Assembly (NCBI GenBank): GCA_003349885.1 | Contig: QFXC01000011.1 | Location: forward strand, 643,355 to 707,354 | From: an endosymbiont of Galathealinum brachiosum | GTDB taxonomy: Bacteria; Pseudomonadota; Gammaproteobacteria; SZUA-229 | DNA length: 64,000 nt | Direction: 5' to 3' | In this document: positions 33,784 to 42,148 of the stretch, in pieces | How the letters are laid out: every line of letters begins with the position of its first letter | How positions within the stretch are numbered: the first letter of the stretch is position 1 | Translations under genes and position numbers: made by a program | Notes under the pieces: generated by a model | Told to the model about the DNA's origin: nothing | What the model saw: the letters and a program-made list of their open reading frames with translations, nothing else | The model's database searches: none

Positions 33784-35061
33784 TTATTGTTTAAAAACAG
33801 TGTTACCTTTGATAAAAGTACGCATTACTTTTCCTTTGAAATGCCAGCCAGAAAATGGAGTGTTTCTGCCGTGACTTAACATTTCATCAATATTAAATAC
33901 CCATTCTTTTTCAGGATCAATTAAACATAAATTTGCGGGCTGACCTACGGCCAGGTGTCCTGCATTCAGGCCTAAAGTGTTGGCTGGGTTGCAGGTAATA
34001 CTGGCGATGGCTGTGTTCAAAGTTAAGCTGCCATTCTCAACCAGTTTTAATGTCAGTGGTAATAAGGTTTCAATGCCTGAAATTCCTGGTTCAGTAGCAG
34101 GGTAGGGAGCCAATTTTGCATCAGGTTCATGAGGCTGATGATCTGAACAAATGCTATTGATAACGCCCTCGGCTAAACCGTGGCGTAAAGCATTCATATC
34201 ACGCTGTGAACGAAGTGGTGGAATAACATGATAAAGGCTGTTAAAACTGCTGATATCCATATCGGTAAGGTGCAGCTGGTGTACTGCTACATCGGCTGTT
34301 ACTTTTAAACCATTTGCTTTAGCGTCACTGATTAGTTCAATGCTTCTTGCGCAGGATAAGCGACCAAAGTGAATACGAATATCAGTGTCTCGAATTAATT
34401 CTAAAATTTGAGCAATCGGTACGGTTTCCGCTGCGTAGGGTATGGAATTTAAACCCAGTCTGCTAGCAATAGCGCCTTCATGCGCGCAACCATTTTCACT
34501 TAAGTGTTTGTCATGGGCCTCAATAAAAACAGTAATGTTGTGTGTGGATGCATATTCAAATGCACGACGCAGAATTAACGGGTTCTCAATTGCGTTGCGT
34601 GCATTACTAACACCGACACAGCCCGCCTGTTTCAAACTGAACATTTCACTTAGATGTTCACCTTTCAAACCGGCAGTTAGTGCACCCAGTGTGTATACGT
34701 GTGTTTTTCTGGCCAGTTTTGCTTTTCGTAAAATTAATTCAACAACCGCCGGTTCATCAATAACCGGGTCTGTATCAGGTGGTATGCATAAAGTTGTTAT
34801 GCCAGCGCTGGCGGCGGCATTGGTTTCTGTTTCTATATTGGCTTTTTGTTCAAGGCCAGGTTCACGCAAGCGTGCGCTAAGATCAACAATGCCGGGAATT
34901 AACCAGTGATTATTTGCGTCAATTGTTTCATCTGCTGTAAAATTTTCAGGTGCACTCCCCAGAGCGGCAACTTTCTGATCGCTTATGTATAAGTCTGTTT
35001 TTTCATCCAGATTATTTTTCGGATCAATAATTCGAGCATTTTTAATCAGGATATTATTCAT
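33784..35061 (-). CDS. pyrC': Dihydroorotase-like protein lacking the HxH metal motif (PyrC')
   Basis: A 425-residue member of the type I dihydroorotase family. The essential zinc-binding motif DxHxHLREPG is changed to DLSARLREPG near residue 61, so both histidines are missing; the SDHQPH motif near 308 is kept. In Pseudomonas the equivalent pyrC' (pyrX) protein is inactive and forms a structural partner of aspartate transcarbamylase. The gene overlaps pyrB by 1 base (TAATG), exactly as there. A catalytic DHOase should be encoded elsewhere. Confidence 0.9.
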   Translation of the reverse strand: MNNILIKNARIIDPKNNLDEKTDLYISDQKVAALGSAPENFTADETIDANNHWLIPGIVDLSARLREPGLEQKANIETETNAAASAGITTLCIPPDTDPVIDEPAVVELILRKAKLARKTHVYTLGALTAGLKGEHLSEMFSLKQAGCVGVSNARNAIENPLILRRAFEYASTHNITVFIEAHDKHLSENGCAHEGAIASRLGLNSIPYAAETVPIAQILELIRDTDIRIHFGRLSCARSIELISDAKANGLKVTADVAVHQLHLTDMDISSFNSLYHVIPPLRSQRDMNALRHGLAEGVINSICSDHQPHEPDAKLAPYPATEPGISGIETLLPLTLKLVENGSLTLNTAIASITCNPANTLGLNAGHLAVGQPANLCLIDPEKEWVFNIDEMLSHGRNTPFSGWHFKGKVMRTFIKGNTVFKQ

Positions 35062-36086
35062 TATTTTTTCTCCTGATCTTGAGTGGTTATATTGCCGCCT
35101 AGCGTCATTGACATGACCGCCATACGCACGGCAATGCCGTAGGTTACCTGATCTAAAATAACAGAACGATCCCCATCGGCTACACTGGATTCGATTTCCA
35201 CACCACGATTAATGGGGCCGGGGTGCATAACAATGGCATCTGGTTTGGCAAGTTTAAATCGCTCTTCAGTTAAACCGTAGAGCTCATAATATTCCTGTTC
35301 GCTTGGTAGTAATGCGCCTGACATACGTTCTTTTTGCAGGCGTAACATAATGACTACATCGGCATCTTTAATGCCTTTTTCTAAATCATGAAAGACACTT
35401 ACACCCATAGACTCAATGTCTTTTGGAATTAATGTTTTTGGGCCAACAACTCTTACTTCACCAGTGTTTAATGTATTTAATGCATGTATTTGAGAGCGTG
35501 CAACACGAGAGTGCATAATATCGCCAACAATAGCGACACGTAATTTACCAAAGTCAGCGCCTTTGTTACGGCGAATGGTAAACATATCAAGCATGGCCTG
35601 AGTGGGGTGTGAGTGTCGGCCATCACCGGCGTTTAATACGCGTATGTGTGGTGCTACATGATTAGCAATAAAGTGTGCCGTTCCCGAGTCTGCGTGACGC
35701 ACTACAAACATATCGGTTTGCATGGCTTCCAGATTTCGAAGAGTGTCGAGCAGGGTTTCGCCTTTACTGGTTGCAGATACACTGATGTTCATATTAAGTA
35801 CATCGGCAGAAAGGCGTTTTGCAGCAAGTTCAAAAGTAGTGCGAGTTCGAGTGCTAGCTTCAAAAAATAAATTTACAATGGTTTTGCCGCGTAATAAAGG
35901 GACTTTTTTAACTGATTCATTTACCCCGGCAAAACTTTCTGCCGTGTCGAGTATCTGATTAAGTATATTTGTGCCCAGACCTTCGATGGTCAGGAAGTGC
36001 TTTAATTGCCCCTGATCATCCAGTTGAATGTTCCAGAGGTCCTGGCCAATTAAATCATCAGTACGGCGGGTGGCTTTGTTAACCAT
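35061..36086 (-). CDS. pyrB: Aspartate carbamoyltransferase catalytic subunit
   Basis: A 341-residue enzyme of pyrimidine synthesis that joins carbamoyl phosphate and aspartate. The carbamoyl-phosphate site [13 protein letters not shown] is near residues 68-80, with [58 protein letters not shown] and [13 protein letters not shown] downstream. No regulatory pyrI gene follows; instead pyrC' does, as in the class A type of Pseudomonas. Confidence 0.96.
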   Translation of the reverse strand: MVNKATRRTDDLIGQDLWNIQLDDQGQLKHFLTIEGLGTNILNQILDTAESFAGVNESVKKVPLLRGKTIVNLFFEASTRTRTTFELAAKRLSADVLNMNISVSATSKGETLLDTLRNLEAMQTDMFVVRHADSGTAHFIANHVAPHIRVLNAGDGRHSHPTQAMLDMFTIRRNKGADFGKLRVAIVGDIMHSRVARSQIHALNTLNTGEVRVVGPKTLIPKDIESMGVSVFHDLEKGIKDADVVIMLRLQKERMSGALLPSEQEYYELYGLTEERFKLAKPDAIVMHPGPINRGVEIESSVADGDRSVILDQVTYGIAVRMAVMSMTLGGNITTQDQEKK

Positions 36087-36119
36087 TGTCTTCGATTTTC
36101 CTCTATTTACTGATATTTA

Positions 36120-36626
36120 TCATTCGGATTTTATAAGTTCCCAGGCTAATGGTTCTGGCCCGGTTAATTTAATTTGTTCGTCATCTGAAAGTTCAAGTAC
36201 CTGTCCGACTACATCAGCTTGAATGGGAATTTCTCTTCCCGGTCTTTCAATTAAGCATGCCAGGGTAATTGAAGCGGGACGGCCGTAATCAAAAATTTCA
36301 TTCATCGCTGCACGAATGGTGCGGCCAGTCTGTAGTACATCATCGACCAGAATAATATGTCGGTCCTCTACCTGTGGTGGCAGACTGGATGGTTTAACCT
36401 GAGGATTCATGCCTATGCGTGAAAAGTCATCACGATAGAAACTGATATCGAGTGTTGATAAATCATCTTCGAGATTAAGTCGTTTATGAAGTTTCTCGGC
36501 AAGCCAGACACCACCAGTGTGAATGCCAACCATTAAAGGTTTTTCTATAGAACGGTGTTCTAACAGATTTTCGAGGTCGGTAGCCAGTTTTTCCAGAAGT
36601 TTGTCTGGTTCGGCAGCGTGGGTCAT
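36120..36626 (-). CDS. pyrR: PyrR, pyrimidine regulatory protein / uracil phosphoribosyltransferase
   Basis: A 168-residue PRTase-fold protein. The PRPP motif IILVDDVLQTGRTIRAAM is near residue 88, preceded by GIHTGGVWLAEKL and DISFYRDDFSRIG. In Gram-positives it controls pyr attenuation; in Gammaproteobacteria its role is less clear. It lies 33 bases before pyrB and overlaps ruvX by 4 bases (ATGA). Confidence 0.93.
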   Translation of the reverse strand: MTHAAEPDKLLEKLATDLENLLEHRSIEKPLMVGIHTGGVWLAEKLHKRLNLEDDLSTLDISFYRDDFSRIGMNPQVKPSSLPPQVEDRHIILVDDVLQTGRTIRAAMNEIFDYGRPASITLACLIERPGREIPIQADVVGQVLELSDDEQIKLTGPEPLAWELIKSE

Positions 36627-37036
36627 GTGTTTTGCTCCAGCCAGCTTTGAACAATGATTGCGGCGGCTATCTTATCAATGTCCGGTTTATTGTGCTTCTT
36701 TTTTTTTTCCTGTAAAAACTGTTCTGCCTCAAAAGAGCTAAGTGCTTCGTTGTGAGTATAAACTGGCAGTTTAAATCTGCCTTCAAGTTGACGGGAAAAC
36801 TTTTCAGCTCGTTCGGTCATTTCGCTTTTGCCGCCATCAAGATAAAAGGGTAAACCAACAATCAGTGCATCCGGTTTCCATTCAGAAATTAGTTGCTCTA
36901 TTGAAATCCAGTCGGGTTTGTTGTTTTTTGATGTCAGTGTGGTTATGGGGTTTGAGCTACAGGTGATTGATTGACCGGAGGCAACACCAATGCGTTTTTC
37001 ACCGAAGTCGAATCCTAATACCTGTTGTATGCTCAT
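36623..37036 (-). CDS. ruvX: Putative pre-16S rRNA nuclease / Holliday-junction resolvase RuvX (YqgF)
   Basis: A 137-residue RNase H-fold protein. The first catalytic Asp lies in VLGFDFGEKRIGVASG (residues 6-21), with LIVGLPFYLDGGKSEMT in the middle and YTHNEALSSFEAE plus KPDIDKIAAAIIVQSWLE at the end. It overlaps algH upstream and pyrR downstream by 4 bases each. Length and motifs are typical. Confidence 0.93.
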   Translation of the reverse strand: MSIQQVLGFDFGEKRIGVASGQSITCSSNPITTLTSKNNKPDWISIEQLISEWKPDALIVGLPFYLDGGKSEMTERAEKFSRQLEGRFKLPVYTHNEALSSFEAEQFLQEKKKKHNKPDIDKIAAAIIVQSWLEQNT

Positions 37037-37596
37037 GCATGACCTGTCTGGTTGCTTAGAAGTTGTAGATCAATACCTAACAGCATGGCAGCAGCTGTCC
37101 AGCGACTTTCGATGGGGGTGTTGAATAAAATATCTTCTGTTGCAGGGCAGTTTAGCCAGGTGTTTTCAGATATTTCATATTCTAGTTGTCCCGGACCCCA
37201 GCCCGCATAACCCAGTGCAAGTAATGATTGATCCGGGCCACTGCCATTTGCAATAGCCTGCATAATATCCTGTGAAGTAGTGACGGCAATATTATCCGTT
37301 ACTTTCAGGCTTGAGTCCCACTTGCCAACAGGTGTATGTAATATAAAACCTCGGTCTGTTTGTACCGGGCCCCCACTTAGAACGGTCTGGTTTTTTATTT
37401 CATTGTTTGAGGTGGTTATTTGTAACTGTGAAAAAATCTCAGCCAGACTGAATTCTGACGGACGATTAATAGTGATACCAAGTGCACCATTGTCATCATG
37501 TTCACAAATAAAAGTTACTGATCTGGAAAAATTGCCATCTTCCAGGCTTGGCATGGCAATTAAAAAATGGTTTGCAAGACATGTTTCTTCAGTCAT
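37033..37596 (-). CDS. algH: YqgE/AlgH family protein
   Basis: A 187-residue member of DUF179. Motifs FLIAMPSLEDGNFSRSVTFIC, GALGITINRPS, VLSGGPVQTDRGFILH and ALGYAGWGPGQLEYEI are those of YqgE/AlgH. Family members affect alginate and exoproduct expression in Pseudomonas, mechanism unknown. It is coupled to the TonB-like gene by a TAATG overlap and to ruvX by ATGA. Confidence 0.93.
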   Translation of the reverse strand: MTEETCLANHFLIAMPSLEDGNFSRSVTFICEHDDNGALGITINRPSEFSLAEIFSQLQITTSNNEIKNQTVLSGGPVQTDRGFILHTPVGKWDSSLKVTDNIAVTTSQDIMQAIANGSGPDQSLLALGYAGWGPGQLEYEISENTWLNCPATEDILFNTPIESRWTAAAMLLGIDLQLLSNQTGHA

Positions 37597-38474
37597 TAAT
37601 AGCTTCTTAGTTGATCACTCTGAAATTCCCAGCTTCTGGTTATATGTATGATGTCAGCCTGTTTAAGTAATTTGCTTGGGAAGGGCGCAAATGGTGATGA
37701 CATTTTTACTATCCGTTTTGCCGCATCATCTAAAATTTGATGACCGGAAGAGCGGCGTAAATTAATTTCTTTTAACGTGCCGTCTGCATTAATCACTACA
37801 TCGAGAATAAGCGTACCACTTAGTTTTGCTCGTATTGCAGCATCCGGATAGTCGGCGTTACCCAGGCGTTCAACTTTGTCGATCCAGCCGCGCATATAAG
37901 TTGCAGCAATGTATTCTTTTGTTCTGGAGTTTAAAAATTTCTCTTTAGGTTTCTGTGAAAACTCCTGAAATGTTAAACTGAGTTCTTCGGCAAGTCGGGC
38001 AGCACGTTCATTTTTTTGTTGAGGTTTTAGTATTTGCTCAAGCACTTCTTTGCTGCTTAATTTTTCCTGTGATTTTATTTTATAACTGGATTTGTTTTTA
38101 GTGATGAATGTTTTTTTTGATTCCTGCTTTTTTACCGGTGTTTGCTGAACTGTCGACTGCAATTGAGCCATGCCCGGTTGTTTGGACAATGTAGGTGCAG
38201 AGAATAAATCGGTGCGACGCACTTTTTCTTCGCTATTGCCGCCGCCATCCTGGGATGTTTGTGCCAGATAATCTGCTTTGTCAGGCGTTTCTGAATTTGA
38301 GGTGTTAACCAGTATGACATCCAGTGAAGGAGGTATTTTCTGTTTTGCAGAGGGCGCAGAAACAAAGGTAATACCTAAAATAACAATGCCATGAAATAAC
38401 AGGGCAAAGAAAATTGTCATGCCAAGGCGGTCGCTTGAAGTGACCTGAGGCGGAGCTACTGGTCGTCTTGTCAT
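37596..38474 (-). CDS. TonB-like energy transducer
   Basis: A 292-residue membrane protein with one helix near residues 17-40 (GMTIFFALLFHGIVILGITFV), a charged linker with KKQESKK/QEKLSSKEV, and a C-terminal TonB domain (ERLGNADYPDAAIRAKLSGTLILDVVI, GTLKEINLRRSSGHQILDDAA). It occupies the position of tonB3, which is needed for twitching in Pseudomonas aeruginosa. It lies 7 bases behind apbE. Confidence 0.85.
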   Translation of the reverse strand: MTRRPVAPPQVTSSDRLGMTIFFALLFHGIVILGITFVSAPSAKQKIPPSLDVILVNTSNSETPDKADYLAQTSQDGGGNSEEKVRRTDLFSAPTLSKQPGMAQLQSTVQQTPVKKQESKKTFITKNKSSYKIKSQEKLSSKEVLEQILKPQQKNERAARLAEELSLTFQEFSQKPKEKFLNSRTKEYIAATYMRGWIDKVERLGNADYPDAAIRAKLSGTLILDVVINADGTLKEINLRRSSGHQILDDAAKRIVKMSSPFAPFPSKLLKQADIIHITRSWEFQSDQLRSY

Positions 38475-38481
38475 ATCAGTA

Positions 38482-39516
38482 TTATAGGTCTGTCGCGGTT
38501 AATATAGTAGTGTCAATTTGTGAATTAAATTTTAAACGTTTTTTCATGGCAGGAGTAACATGCACAACACCCTTGCTGTCAATTAGCATAACCTGTTTTA
38601 AATGAAGGTTGTTTGCTATTTCCTGCCACTTATCAGGGCCTGCTACAAATAGCGCGGTTGCTGCTGCATCGGCTAATCCAGAGTCAGTGTGTAAAACCGT
38701 AACCGATTGAACTCCTTGAGCCGGGTAGCCTGTGCGCGGGTCGAGTATGTGATGGTAGCGTTTTCCCTGATACTGATAAAAACGTTCATAATCTCCGGAT
38801 GTGAAAACGCTTTCATCATTACTAGCTTCAATTTTGGCAATCCAGGTATCTAAGCGCGGGTGTCGTATGGCGATATACCAGGGGCGATCACCATGTGATC
38901 CAATGGCTTTTAAATCACCGCCAGTATTGATAATGGCATTTTTAATACCTCTGTTTTTTAGCATCTCTATTTCAAGGTCAATAGCATAACCTTTTGCAAA
39001 CGCGCCAAAATTTAATAAGACATGGGGATTGTCTGTCTGAATTTTTACACCCTCTATTTTAATGTCGTCAAGTCGGGGGTTGTTCTTTATGAGCTGCTCA
39101 ATGAGTTTGTTTTCGGGTGGTTTTATGTCTGGATCATCATGTTTATGAATTTGCCAGAGATTAATGAGTTCACCGATGGCGGGGTTAAATAACTGTTCAG
39201 TATTGTTTGCTATAGCAGCTGATTTTTTAATTAATTCCAGCACGCCAGGCCCAATAGAAAAGGTGGCGCCCGTTTTTAAAAGATTATTGGTGCGGCCTAC
39301 AGAGCCTGATTCCCATGGAGACCATGCTGAATGCATGTAACTGAAGTCTTTATCAAGCTGTTTAAATGCTTCATCGGCCTGAGATTCACTTACATCGTAG
39401 AGTGTAATATCAATTAAGGTGCCAAAGTGTAAGCTGCTGTGGTGATATTCCTGCACTGTTTTTTCACAGGCAGTGAGACTAATAAATACCGTGATTAACA
39501 GGAGGTTTTTTAACAT
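38482..39516 (-). CDS. apbE: FAD:protein FMN transferase ApbE
   Basis: A 344-residue lipoprotein-type enzyme (lipobox ISLTACEK near residue 17) that attaches FMN covalently to periplasmic proteins such as NqrB/NqrC or RnfG/D. Motifs FGTLIDITLYD, NFGAFAKGYAIDLE, INTGGDLKAIGS, SGDYERFYQYQGKRYHHILDPRTGYPAQG and the metal-site DSGLADAAATALFV are intact. It overlaps gshB by 7 bases. Its insertion between gshB and tonB differs from the Pseudomonas order as I recall it. Confidence 0.93.
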   Translation of the reverse strand: MLKNLLLITVFISLTACEKTVQEYHHSSLHFGTLIDITLYDVSESQADEAFKQLDKDFSYMHSAWSPWESGSVGRTNNLLKTGATFSIGPGVLELIKKSAAIANNTEQLFNPAIGELINLWQIHKHDDPDIKPPENKLIEQLIKNNPRLDDIKIEGVKIQTDNPHVLLNFGAFAKGYAIDLEIEMLKNRGIKNAIINTGGDLKAIGSHGDRPWYIAIRHPRLDTWIAKIEASNDESVFTSGDYERFYQYQGKRYHHILDPRTGYPAQGVQSVTVLHTDSGLADAAATALFVAGPDKWQEIANNLHLKQVMLIDSKGVVHVTPAMKKRLKFNSQIDTTILTATDL

Positions 39517-40457
39517 TTAATCTCTTCGATGCAGTCCATGAGTTGGCCGGCAATATCAAGATTAAACTGTTTATCAATTTCACGAATGCAGGTCGGGCTG
39601 GTCACGTTAATTTCGGTCAGATAATCGCCAATAACATCCAGACCGGCAAATAAAATACCCATTTCCTTAAGCGTGGGCCCTACCTGATCGGCTATCCACT
39701 GCTCTCTTTCTGTAATTGGTATGGCTTTACCCGAGCCGCCCGCTGCAAGGTTGCCTCTGGTTTCTCCCCTGGCTGGAATACGTGCGAGGGTGTAGCCAAT
39801 TGCATCACCATTAACCATTAAAATACGTTTGTCACCCTGTGTTATTTCAGGAATAAATTTTTGCGCCATTATGGTGTGTTGGCCATAATTGACCATGGTT
39901 TCAAGAATGACAGAAAGGTTGGCATCTGTCGGGCTTACTCTAAATATGGACTGTCCGCCCATGCCGTCAAGAGGCTTAAGAATGACGTCTTTAAATTGCG
40001 TGACAAACTGGCGCAGTTTGTCCGGGTCTCGGCTAACCAGAACATCTGTGCAGCACTGAGGAAAACGAGTGGCGAATAGTTTTTCGTTAGCATCCCGAAG
40101 GCTAGCGGGTTTATTGACAATCAGACTGCCCTGTTGTTCTGCCATTTCCAGCATGTAGGTCGTATAGATATACTCCATATCAAAGGGCGGATCTATTCGC
40201 ATTAGAATAACATCCAGATCTGCTGCATTCATTGTGGCAAGTTCACCGGTTTCGAACCAGTGACTGTTGTCATCAAACACTTTTATCGGCTTAAAGTCTG
40301 CTTTGATCGAATTATCTTTTAGATAAAGTCCGCTTTGTTGTATGTAGTGTAACTGCCAGCCTTTGTTCTGGGCGGCGAGCATCATTGCAAGGCTGCTATC
40401 TTTGTAGGGTGTGATGGATTCTATGGGATCCATTACGATACCAATGTTGATAGTCAT
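39510..40457 (-). CDS. gshB: Glutathione synthetase
   Basis: A 315-residue ATP-grasp enzyme that adds glycine to gamma-glutamylcysteine. The N-terminal GIVMDPIESITPYKDSSLAMMLAA, MRIDPPFDMEYIYTTYML, ILKPLDGMGGQSIF, NGDAIGYTLARIPARGETRGNLAAGG and GLDVIGDYLTEINVTSPTC motifs match. It is the first gene of the leftward operon that runs to pyrC'. The 40458-40716 gap to pilG holds the divergent promoters; I cannot point to one with confidence. Confidence 0.96.
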   Translation of the reverse strand: MTINIGIVMDPIESITPYKDSSLAMMLAAQNKGWQLHYIQQSGLYLKDNSIKADFKPIKVFDDNSHWFETGELATMNAADLDVILMRIDPPFDMEYIYTTYMLEMAEQQGSLIVNKPASLRDANEKLFATRFPQCCTDVLVSRDPDKLRQFVTQFKDVILKPLDGMGGQSIFRVSPTDANLSVILETMVNYGQHTIMAQKFIPEITQGDKRILMVNGDAIGYTLARIPARGETRGNLAAGGSGKAIPITEREQWIADQVGPTLKEMGILFAGLDVIGDYLTEINVTSPTCIREIDKQFNLDIAGQLMDCIEEIKC

Positions 40458-40716
40458 CTTCAGTGTGCCCCTTGCGTTATTTGTTGCAGTAATAATTTTA
40501 TATTACACCAAAAAAACAATAAATGCTTAATAATCATGGTGTTAGTATAAATTCTTTAGCTATTTACACAGGTTTTTGGCGTAACTGGTTTATTTGGGGG
40601 ATATTTTTATTTGCGAAACTGTATAACATAAGCTACATTCACAAATATTGAGTGTACTAAATATAGCCTGATATATGACTCAGGCAGACCTAATTTTGGG
40701 GAAGAACGGGACGGCT

Positions 40717-41109
40717 ATGGCAGAAGATTCCGCAGGGCTTAGTAACCTGAAAGTAATGGTGATTGACGATAGTAAAACGATTCGTCGTACCGCTGAAAAT
40801 TTACTAAAAAAAGAAGGTTGTGATGTAGTAACCGCGGTAGATGGCTTTGAAGCCCTATCGAAGATTGCTGAACACAAACCTGATATTATTTTTGTCGATA
40901 TTATGATGCCACGCCTTGATGGATATCAAACGTGTGCGCTGATTAAACATAATCGAATGTTTAAATCCACGCCTGTAATTATGTTGTCCAGTAAGGACAG
41001 TATTTTTGACCGCGCGCGTGGAAGAATCGTAGGTTCAGAACAATATTTAACCAAGCCATTCACTAAAGATGATTTGCTCGGTGCGATAAAAGAATATGCG
41101 TCAAATTAA
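40717..41109 (+). CDS. pilG: Twitching motility response regulator PilG
   Basis: A single receiver domain of 130 residues in the Pil-Chp system; phospho-transfer partner of ChpA. VMVIDDSKTIRRTAENLLKKEGC starts the domain, FVDIMMPRLDGYQTC holds the phosphoacceptor Asp, IMLSSKDSIFDRARGRIVGSEQYLTKPF gives the conserved Thr/Ser and Lys. The start is taken at ATG 40717; a frame opening at 40675 would add 14 poorly conserved residues. First gene of pilGHIJ-chpA-chpC. Confidence 0.94.
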   Translation: MAEDSAGLSNLKVMVIDDSKTIRRTAENLLKKEGCDVVTAVDGFEALSKIAEHKPDIIFVDIMMPRLDGYQTCALIKHNRMFKSTPVIMLSSKDSIFDRARGRIVGSEQYLTKPFTKDDLLGAIKEYASN

Positions 41110-41163
41110 GCAATTTAAAAAAGTTGCAGTTAATGAACATTTTAAGAGGTTGGAAAAAACTGA

Positions 41164-41532
41164 ATGGCTAATATCTTAATCATAGATGATTCACCCACAG
41201 AGGTTCATGTGTTTAAGACCATGTTGGAAAAAAATGGTCATACTGTACACGTGTCTGAAACAGGTGAAGCAGGAATTGTGAAAGCGAAGGATATTATCCC
41301 TGATCTTGTTTTAATGGATATTGTAATGCCTGGCATTAATGGTTTTCAGGCGACTCGTCAGTTAGCCACAATTGAAGAGACATCTCATATCCCTGTTATT
41401 ATCGTAACAACTAAAGATCAGGAAACTGACAAGGTATGGGGAATACGTCAGGGTGCAAAGGATTATATTGTTAAGCCGGTTAAGGAAAATGATTTAATGG
41501 CTAGAGTTAACTCGGCGCTTGCCGGTAAGTAA
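41164..41532 (+). CDS. pilH: Twitching motility response regulator PilH
   Basis: A 122-residue receiver domain. ILIIDDSPTEVHVFKTMLEKNGH, LVLMDIVMPGINGFQATRQL with the phosphoacceptor Asp, and IIVTTKDQETDKVWGIRQGAKDYIVKPV are the PilH pattern. PilH is thought to act as a phosphate sink or retraction regulator opposite PilG. It is 54 bases after pilG. Confidence 0.94.
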   Translation: MANILIIDDSPTEVHVFKTMLEKNGHTVHVSETGEAGIVKAKDIIPDLVLMDIVMPGINGFQATRQLATIEETSHIPVIIVTTKDQETDKVWGIRQGAKDYIVKPVKENDLMARVNSALAGK

Positions 41533-41547
41533 GGCTGGGATTAAATA

Positions 41548-42078
41548 ATGCAAGGTGCTTTTAACAGACTAAAAGAAATAGAACAAAAATGTCTGGAAAG
41601 AGTAAAGGATATGCCATCGGTTGATGGTGTTACGGATGAGTGGACGGGTATCGGATTTAAAATTGCGGGTGTCAGTCTGCTTTCAAGTATGGCAGAAGTG
41701 ACAGAAATACTGGATGTGCCCGCATTCACACGTGTACCAGGTGTTAAACCCTGGGTTGTCGGAATTGCAAACGTGCGTGGTGGTCTTTTGCCGCTGATGG
41801 ATTTAAAGCGATTTGTTACCGGGCAACCAGTAGACAGTATGAATACGGCACGTGTCATGGTGGTAGACCATAATGGATTGCATACGGGCCTTGTTGTTGA
41901 AGAGGTGCAAGGGATGAGGCACTTTTCATTAGGTGAGCAGGCTTTTGAGTTACCAGATTTGGATAACCGTCTGAAGCCATATATAAAGCAGGCGTTTAAA
42001 AAAGATAATAATTTCTGGCCCGTGTTTAGTCTGCACGTACTGGTTGATGATGAGCGTTTCTTACATGCATCTTTGTAG
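41548..42078 (+). CDS. pilI: CheW-like adaptor PilI
   Basis: A 176-residue CheW-domain protein that couples PilJ to ChpA. WTGIGFKIAGVSLLSSMAEVTEILDVP, VPGVKPWVVGIANVRGGLLPLMDLKRF and NGLHTGLVVEEVQGMRHF are characteristic. It begins 15 bases behind pilH. Length is typical of PilI. Confidence 0.93.
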   Translation: MQGAFNRLKEIEQKCLERVKDMPSVDGVTDEWTGIGFKIAGVSLLSSMAEVTEILDVPAFTRVPGVKPWVVGIANVRGGLLPLMDLKRFVTGQPVDSMNTARVMVVDHNGLHTGLVVEEVQGMRHFSLGEQAFELPDLDNRLKPYIKQAFKKDNNFWPVFSLHVLVDDERFLHASL

Positions 42079-42148
42079 GAAACAAAGCGAATACAGATAA
42101 GCCGGAATGATTATTTCATTTTGGTAGTAGCTTGGAGAATATAATAAT

